This document shows, in pieces, positions 60,028-64,000 of a stretch of DNA of 64,000 nucleotides. The notes beneath the pieces were generated by a model that worked only from the letters and a program-made list of their open reading frames with translations, was not told the origin of the DNA and ran no database searches. This stretch comes from Sneathiella aquimaris (GTDB lineage Bacteria > Pseudomonadota > Alphaproteobacteria > Sneathiellales > Sneathiellaceae): positions 2,797,501-2,861,500 of the forward strand of contig NZ_CP112881.1 of the NCBI RefSeq assembly GCF_026409565.1, written 5' to 3'. Each line of letters starts with the position of its first letter. Positions within the stretch are counted from its first letter, which is position 1. The translations under genes and the position numbers were made by a program.

Positions 60028-63000
60028 ATGAAAAAAAACTTGCTAAAAAGGAGCATATTAGCGTGCACTGCATTGGCTATATTAATGGGCTGGAATTCCG
60101 CCGCGACAGCATCCTACAAAGTCTCCCGAGATGAATTTGGTGTCCCGGCGATTGAAACTGACGACACATTGGAAATGTGGTTCTCTTATGGTTTCATGCA
60201 GGCACGCGATCGCCTGCTTCAACTTGAAATTCTAAGACAGGAAGCCTACGGAAATCTGCTTACGGATGAAAAATTTCTGGCAGAATCCGATACACTGGTT
60301 AGCCGGCAAACGCGCAACTGGCGCAGAAAACATTTATTTCCAGACTTACGCAACACTTTAAAGCAGGAACTCTCAGATCTGCCCGGTGGCTATGGAATGC
60401 AGGAAAAGCTGACCTGTTTTGCCAAGGGCATCGAAGCTTTCAAATCCCTTCTGTTACCTACAAGCGCCCAACAGGATGATCTCAGTGCAGATTGTATTAC
60501 GTCAGAGAACCTCAGCAACCTGCTCGTCGCGGAGTTTGGTCCGGACAAACAAGTACCGCCCCAAGAGGTGGCGTTTTTAAACGGCAAATTCCAGTCAGTA
60601 TTGTTTGGAAAAGACGAAAAAAAACATGCCGATTTTTATACCCCCTGGTCAGCGATCGACAGCATGGCACTTTTCCAGCTTCGGGTAATGCATGAATTTT
60701 CACTTCGTAACACCGAGATGAAAAACCTCACTTTGCTAAAGTCTCTTATCGACCAGAACAATCAAAATACGCAGGTTGCGGTTCAAAAGTTCAACTCTGT
60801 GAAGTGGGCCCTTCTTGAAACAGCAAAGACAACCCTGCCGACAACCGCTGATCATGTTGAGATAGCAGCGAAGCAGAGGCGCCAGTATCATCAGGCGCTA
60901 ATTGAAAACACCCGGGTGATTGGCAAAGGCTATTCGATAAATGGCTGTGAAATTCAAAATCCGGAAACTTTAAATGGTCGGCTTGAGGAAGCCGTAAGAT
61001 TGGCTTCTCATAAGACCGAAGCGCCCTTTGCCATGAACGCGAGCAACTGGTGGGTCATTTCTCAGGAAAACTCCGGTAATATAAACAGCCTCCTGTATAA
61101 CGGGCCCCAAGTACCGGCACCAGATCCAAGCCACACCTATCAAGTCTCGTTGACCAGCAATCAGGAAGATGATCCGTTTCGATTTTCCGGAAGCGGTTTT
61201 GTCGGGACATTGAATTTTTGGCAGGGTCACAACGAGACAATGGCGTTTGGTTTGACAGCAGGAAACGCAGACGTTTCAGATGTCTTCTGTGTGTCACTTG
61301 AAAGAAAGAGAAGCGATGAAAACTGGTCTTTTCAAGGACATCCCTTCCTTCCAATTCTGGAAGGAAACGACCTCAAAGAATTCCAAAAGGTCGCCAGTAC
61401 ATATCAGAGGTTGTTTAAAAAGGAACTGCAAAATATTTACACACTCGGGAATACAGGCTGGCCCGTTCTTACGGTCGATGAAAATGCTGGTGGGAAAACC
61501 GCAACGGCATACATTCTACGTTATAACTGGCAAGGGCTTACCGCAAAAACAATCCAAAATTGGTTAAAAGCGACACAGGCGAAAAACCTCAACGAGTGGA
61601 ACCGTTCTCTAGATGGTGTCGCTGGCAATTTCAACCTGTCTGCCGCCCACAAGGATGGTAGCATCGGATATCGGCTTGTCGGTGCGCTTCCCCAAAAAAA
61701 AGGGACATCCTTCAAGAGCCACGATCCGAAAGAATGGCAATATTATCCAGACTACGATCCGCGCCTGCCCGCACCGTTTTCGCCCTTTGATGGTTGGGAA
61801 AATGATGGCGGCTGGATCCTGCATGGGAAATATAATCCCGTAACGACGTTCCATAAGCTTTCATTGGATCAGGATCAAGCTCCGACAGCAAGCAACGCGC
61901 GTATTCAGTATATTGCCAACTGGAACCAAAAGCCGTTTATCAATATGCCGGACACGGATCTGGATTACGACAGCTACACGCCCTACGATCGCGTCTTCAT
62001 TCTGGAGCAGGAAATGCAGGGCCGGGCGGAGCCATGGACGTTGGAAGCATTATTGGATTTTAACGGCCGCTTACAACGGATGGACGTCAATTACTTTGCG
62101 TTCAAACCATTTCTTACATACCTTGAGGTTCAATCGCAAAGGCTTGATGAACAGACAATAAAGGCGATCAGTCTTATCAATAGCTGGAACGGGATGAGAG
62201 GTAACTATCGCGGCAACGATTTACGGGGCCTGCATAAAGGTCATGTTCTTTTTTACCATTGGCTGGAAAGCCTGAACCGGCATATCGCCGCAAGACTTTC
62301 TGATGACAACCTTGATGTTAGCCTGGCTGAAAGCGATACCTTTCTCTTAGGTCTTCATGAAGAGAAAAAGGACGACGGTGATGCGGATCCCTCAAAAATT
62401 CAAAAGGAAAACCTGAAAAAGTGGTCGAAAACTTTTATAGGCCAGCTTGAAGCGGGCCAGATGAAATTGAAACAACCCAAACTCAATCATCCTGGCACGG
62501 AAATTCCAACAATTGAAACCAGTCATAATATTCATCTGGCAAGCCGGATTATTCTTCAAAGCCTGCACGCGGCCTTTGCCGATGAACGCTTGACGATATC
62601 CGGCATGAGTGAATTCCCGGAATTCTCATATGACAAATATCAGTTCTTTCTCTTGAAAGACGCCGCCGATGCCAAGTCAGTTATGCAGTCTGCCTTGTCG
62701 TATGCATTGAAAAAAACGGCCGAAGACTGGCCTGAGTATGATAGCCCTTCGGCCTATATGGAACGCGAATCTGCTACCTATACAGGCCTAACGAAAACGC
62801 TGGGGGCCAAGGATACCCAAATCGGTTTTAGACCTGAAGCCCTTAACACCCGGCATTTCCGAAACCGGGGAGCCTTCAACATGGGGGCCGCGCTGGGTTG
62901 GTATGGCGTCGACGCAAAGAATATCAGTTCACCCGGCATTCGTGAATATCGCAATGCGCCGGGAGCAGGTCATCCAACGCCTGGTAATGGAATTGAAACC

Positions 63001-63060
63001 GACAATAGCGTCAATCAGCTCCCGCTCTATCAGGAAAATGACTATCGGGATATGAAATAA
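60028..63060 (+). CDS. Penicillin-acylase-family Ntn hydrolase, exported
   Basis: Members of this family are autoprocessed periplasmic amidohydrolases acting on penicillins, acyl-homoserine lactones or other amides. The start is ATG 60028 with AAAGG upstream (1010 residues); a TTG at 60004 is rejected. A signal peptide covers about 1-28. The alpha chain has FSYGFMQARDRLLQLEILRQ. The predicted autocleavage is before Ser339 in MNASNWWVIS, which becomes the N-terminal nucleophile of the beta chain. Other beta-chain blocks are AFGLTAGNADVSDVF, GNFNLSAAHKDGSIGY and the late GAGHPTPGNG. It is 150-250 residues longer than typical members. It is divergent from the RHS gene, and a stem follows the stop. 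The substrate is unknown. Confidence 0.9.
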   Translation: MKKNLLKRSILACTALAILMGWNSAATASYKVSRDEFGVPAIETDDTLEMWFSYGFMQARDRLLQLEILRQEAYGNLLTDEKFLAESDTLVSRQTRNWRRKHLFPDLRNTLKQELSDLPGGYGMQEKLTCFAKGIEAFKSLLLPTSAQQDDLSADCITSENLSNLLVAEFGPDKQVPPQEVAFLNGKFQSVLFGKDEKKHADFYTPWSAIDSMALFQLRVMHEFSLRNTEMKNLTLLKSLIDQNNQNTQVAVQKFNSVKWALLETAKTTLPTTADHVEIAAKQRRQYHQALIENTRVIGKGYSINGCEIQNPETLNGRLEEAVRLASHKTEAPFAMNASNWWVISQENSGNINSLLYNGPQVPAPDPSHTYQVSLTSNQEDDPFRFSGSGFVGTLNFWQGHNETMAFGLTAGNADVSDVFCVSLERKRSDENWSFQGHPFLPILEGNDLKEFQKVASTYQRLFKKELQNIYTLGNTGWPVLTVDENAGGKTATAYILRYNWQGLTAKTIQNWLKATQAKNLNEWNRSLDGVAGNFNLSAAHKDGSIGYRLVGALPQKKGTSFKSHDPKEWQYYPDYDPRLPAPFSPFDGWENDGGWILHGKYNPVTTFHKLSLDQDQAPTASNARIQYIANWNQKPFINMPDTDLDYDSYTPYDRVFILEQEMQGRAEPWTLEALLDFNGRLQRMDVNYFAFKPFLTYLEVQSQRLDEQTIKAISLINSWNGMRGNYRGNDLRGLHKGHVLFYHWLESLNRHIAARLSDDNLDVSLAESDTFLLGLHEEKKDDGDADPSKIQKENLKKWSKTFIGQLEAGQMKLKQPKLNHPGTEIPTIETSHNIHLASRIILQSLHAAFADERLTISGMSEFPEFSYDKYQFFLLKDAADAKSVMQSALSYALKKTAEDWPEYDSPSAYMERESATYTGLTKTLGAKDTQIGFRPEALNTRHFRNRGAFNMGAALGWYGVDAKNISSPGIREYRNAPGAGHPTPGNGIETDNSVNQLPLYQENDYRDMK

Positions 63061-63074
63061 ACGAAAGATCATGT

Positions 63075-63106
63075 TTGAAAGCCCGCCGTAATTTGGTGGG
63101 CTTTCA
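63075..63106. terminator. Intrinsic terminator-like stem between the acylase and LysR genes
   Basis: TTGAAAGCCCGCC and GGTGGGCTTTCAA form a long stem with an AT loop just after the acylase stop and 3 bp before the convergent LysR stop. The T-run is short, so efficiency is uncertain. Confidence 0.6.
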
Positions 63107-63108
63107 AC

Positions 63109-64000
63109 TTACAAAGCTGCGACTGTTTTCTCGATCCAACGATAAAAACTTTTTATAATAGGATCGTTCGCATTTTCCGGAAGTGTCAGTAAATAGTACC
63201 CGGAATTGAGGGATAACTGCTGAGCACCAATGGCAACCAGTTTTCCTGATGCAATATCAGTATGCACCAGACACTTTTTGGCAAGAGCAACACCTTCACC
63301 ATTTATCGCCGCTTCAATGACCATCCACTGCTGAGAGAATTCTCTCAAGTTCAAATGGCTTGTATCCTCAACACCCTGATTTTTCAAAAACTCCTGCCAG
63401 GAGGGATAATCCTGAATAACAGAAGGGTGTTTATCCATGAGCAACGGAAAATCGGTAAAGTTTTCAAGCGACAGCGGGCGACCATCCACTCCCTGCAAAG
63501 TAGCGGAGGCCACCAGCATAAGTTCGTCCCGTAGGATTTCTCGTGTCCACATATTAGCCTGATGGGCATGCCCATACCGAATGCCCACATCACCATCGGA
63601 AGGATTGAATTCATTCACTAATTCGACTGTTGATACAGAAATATCCAAATCGGGCCACAAGGAACGAAAGTCGGTTAGCCGAGGGAGTAGAAACTTCATC
63701 GCAAAAGATGCCGTTACCGAGATGATCAGGTTTTTCCGGATCTCAGGCCGTCCCACCGAACGGGTGGCACCCCGAATTTCATCCATCGCCTTTGAGATTG
63801 CTTCAAAATACAGTTGACCGGCCTCTGTGAAAGACAGCCCCCGGTTACTGCGTTGGAATAAACGACAGCCAATCCATTTTTCCAGCGCATGCACCTGCTG
63901 ACTGATCGCACCAGAGGACACCCCTAATTCTTGTGCCGCTCGGGCAATATTCAAATGCCGTCCGGCCATTTCGAACGAACGCAACGCATTTAGGGGGGGT
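63109..64000 (-). CDS. LysR-family regulator (GcvA-like), 5' end beyond window
   Basis: The gene is transcribed leftward and its start is outside the window: the frame stays open to the right edge and reads PPLNALRSFEMAGRHLNIAR, the usual region 8-10 residues after the LysR start. The winged-helix part has AAQELGVSSGAISQQVHALE and LFQRSNRGLSFTEAGQLYFE. The substrate-binding domain follows (ISVSTVELVNEFNPSDGDVG, GIRYGHAHQANMWTREIL), a pattern shared with GcvA/AmpR-type proteins. It is convergent with the penicillin acylase gene. Its target cannot be read from what is present; a divergent gene to the right is the common arrangement. Confidence 0.92.
   Translation of the reverse strand, partial: PPLNALRSFEMAGRHLNIARAAQELGVSSGAISQQVHALEKWIGCRLFQRSNRGLSFTEAGQLYFEAISKAMDEIRGATRSVGRPEIRKNLIISVTASFAMKFLLPRLTDFRSLWPDLDISVSTVELVNEFNPSDGDVGIRYGHAHQANMWTREILRDELMLVASATLQGVDGRPLSLENFTDFPLLMDKHPSVIQDYPSWQEFLKNQGVEDTSHLNLREFSQQWMVIEAAINGEGVALAKKCLVHTDIASGKLVAIGAQQLSLNSGYYLLTLPENANDPIIKSFYRWIEKTVAAL

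Overview
The window reads as chromosomal DNA of an alphaproteobacterium of moderate GC content. Support for this comes from an ancestral-type run of ribosomal, RNA polymerase and elongation factor genes, a second RpoH-type sigma factor, alphaproteobacterial-style N-termini on SecY and RpoA, and near-consensus TTGACT-type promoters. A marine Rhodospirillales or Sneathiellales relative is my guess; genus cannot be fixed from the sequence alone.

Left half (1-34 kb): a DegP-type protease gene runs off the left edge and is divergent from a small CigR-like secreted protein gene. From 33934 down to 1896 everything is on the minus strand and forms one collinear translation and transcription block: tRNA-Tyr, tRNA-Gly, tuf (copy 2), tRNA-Trp, secE, nusG, rplK-rplA, rplJ-rplL, rpoB-rpoC, a terminator, then a strong promoter and rpsL-rpsG-fusA-tuf (copy 1), the S10 and spc gene sets (rpsJ to secY-adk), another strong promoter, and rpsM-rpsK-rpoA-rplQ ending at a bidirectional terminator. 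The two tuf genes differ at only four positions in 1191 bp, and none of the four changes the protein, pointing to gene conversion.

Right half (34-64 kb) is mixed-strand, mostly single genes: an RlmB-type rRNA methyltransferase, tRNA-Thr, a cysteine-free sulfite-oxidase-fold (Moco-domain) protein next to a hybrid histidine kinase, a copper ATPase/CueR operon with a textbook MerR-type 19-bp-spacer promoter, a DMT exporter, a SleB-type wall hydrolase, an ArsR regulator, a quinone oxidoreductase, CcdA, an SRAP-domain protein, RpoH, an MFS transporter, a lipoprotein with three copies of an unrecognised domain, a MoxR ATPase/CoxE-VWA pair, a PqiA-like membrane protein, a giant RHS protein with a multi-helix membrane C-terminus, a penicillin-acylase-family enzyme and a LysR regulator that runs off the right edge.

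The least ordinary content is the 1887-residue RHS protein (54170-59833). It has a signal peptide, an internal pair of membrane helices just before the RHS core, and about 520 residues after the core with about six hydrophobic segments and a Ser/Glu-rich tail. It is followed by a separately promoted four-helix membrane protein. The triple-repeat lipoprotein and the Moco-domain/hybrid-kinase pair are the next best candidates for undescribed functions. No CRISPR array, insertion sequence or prophage was seen.
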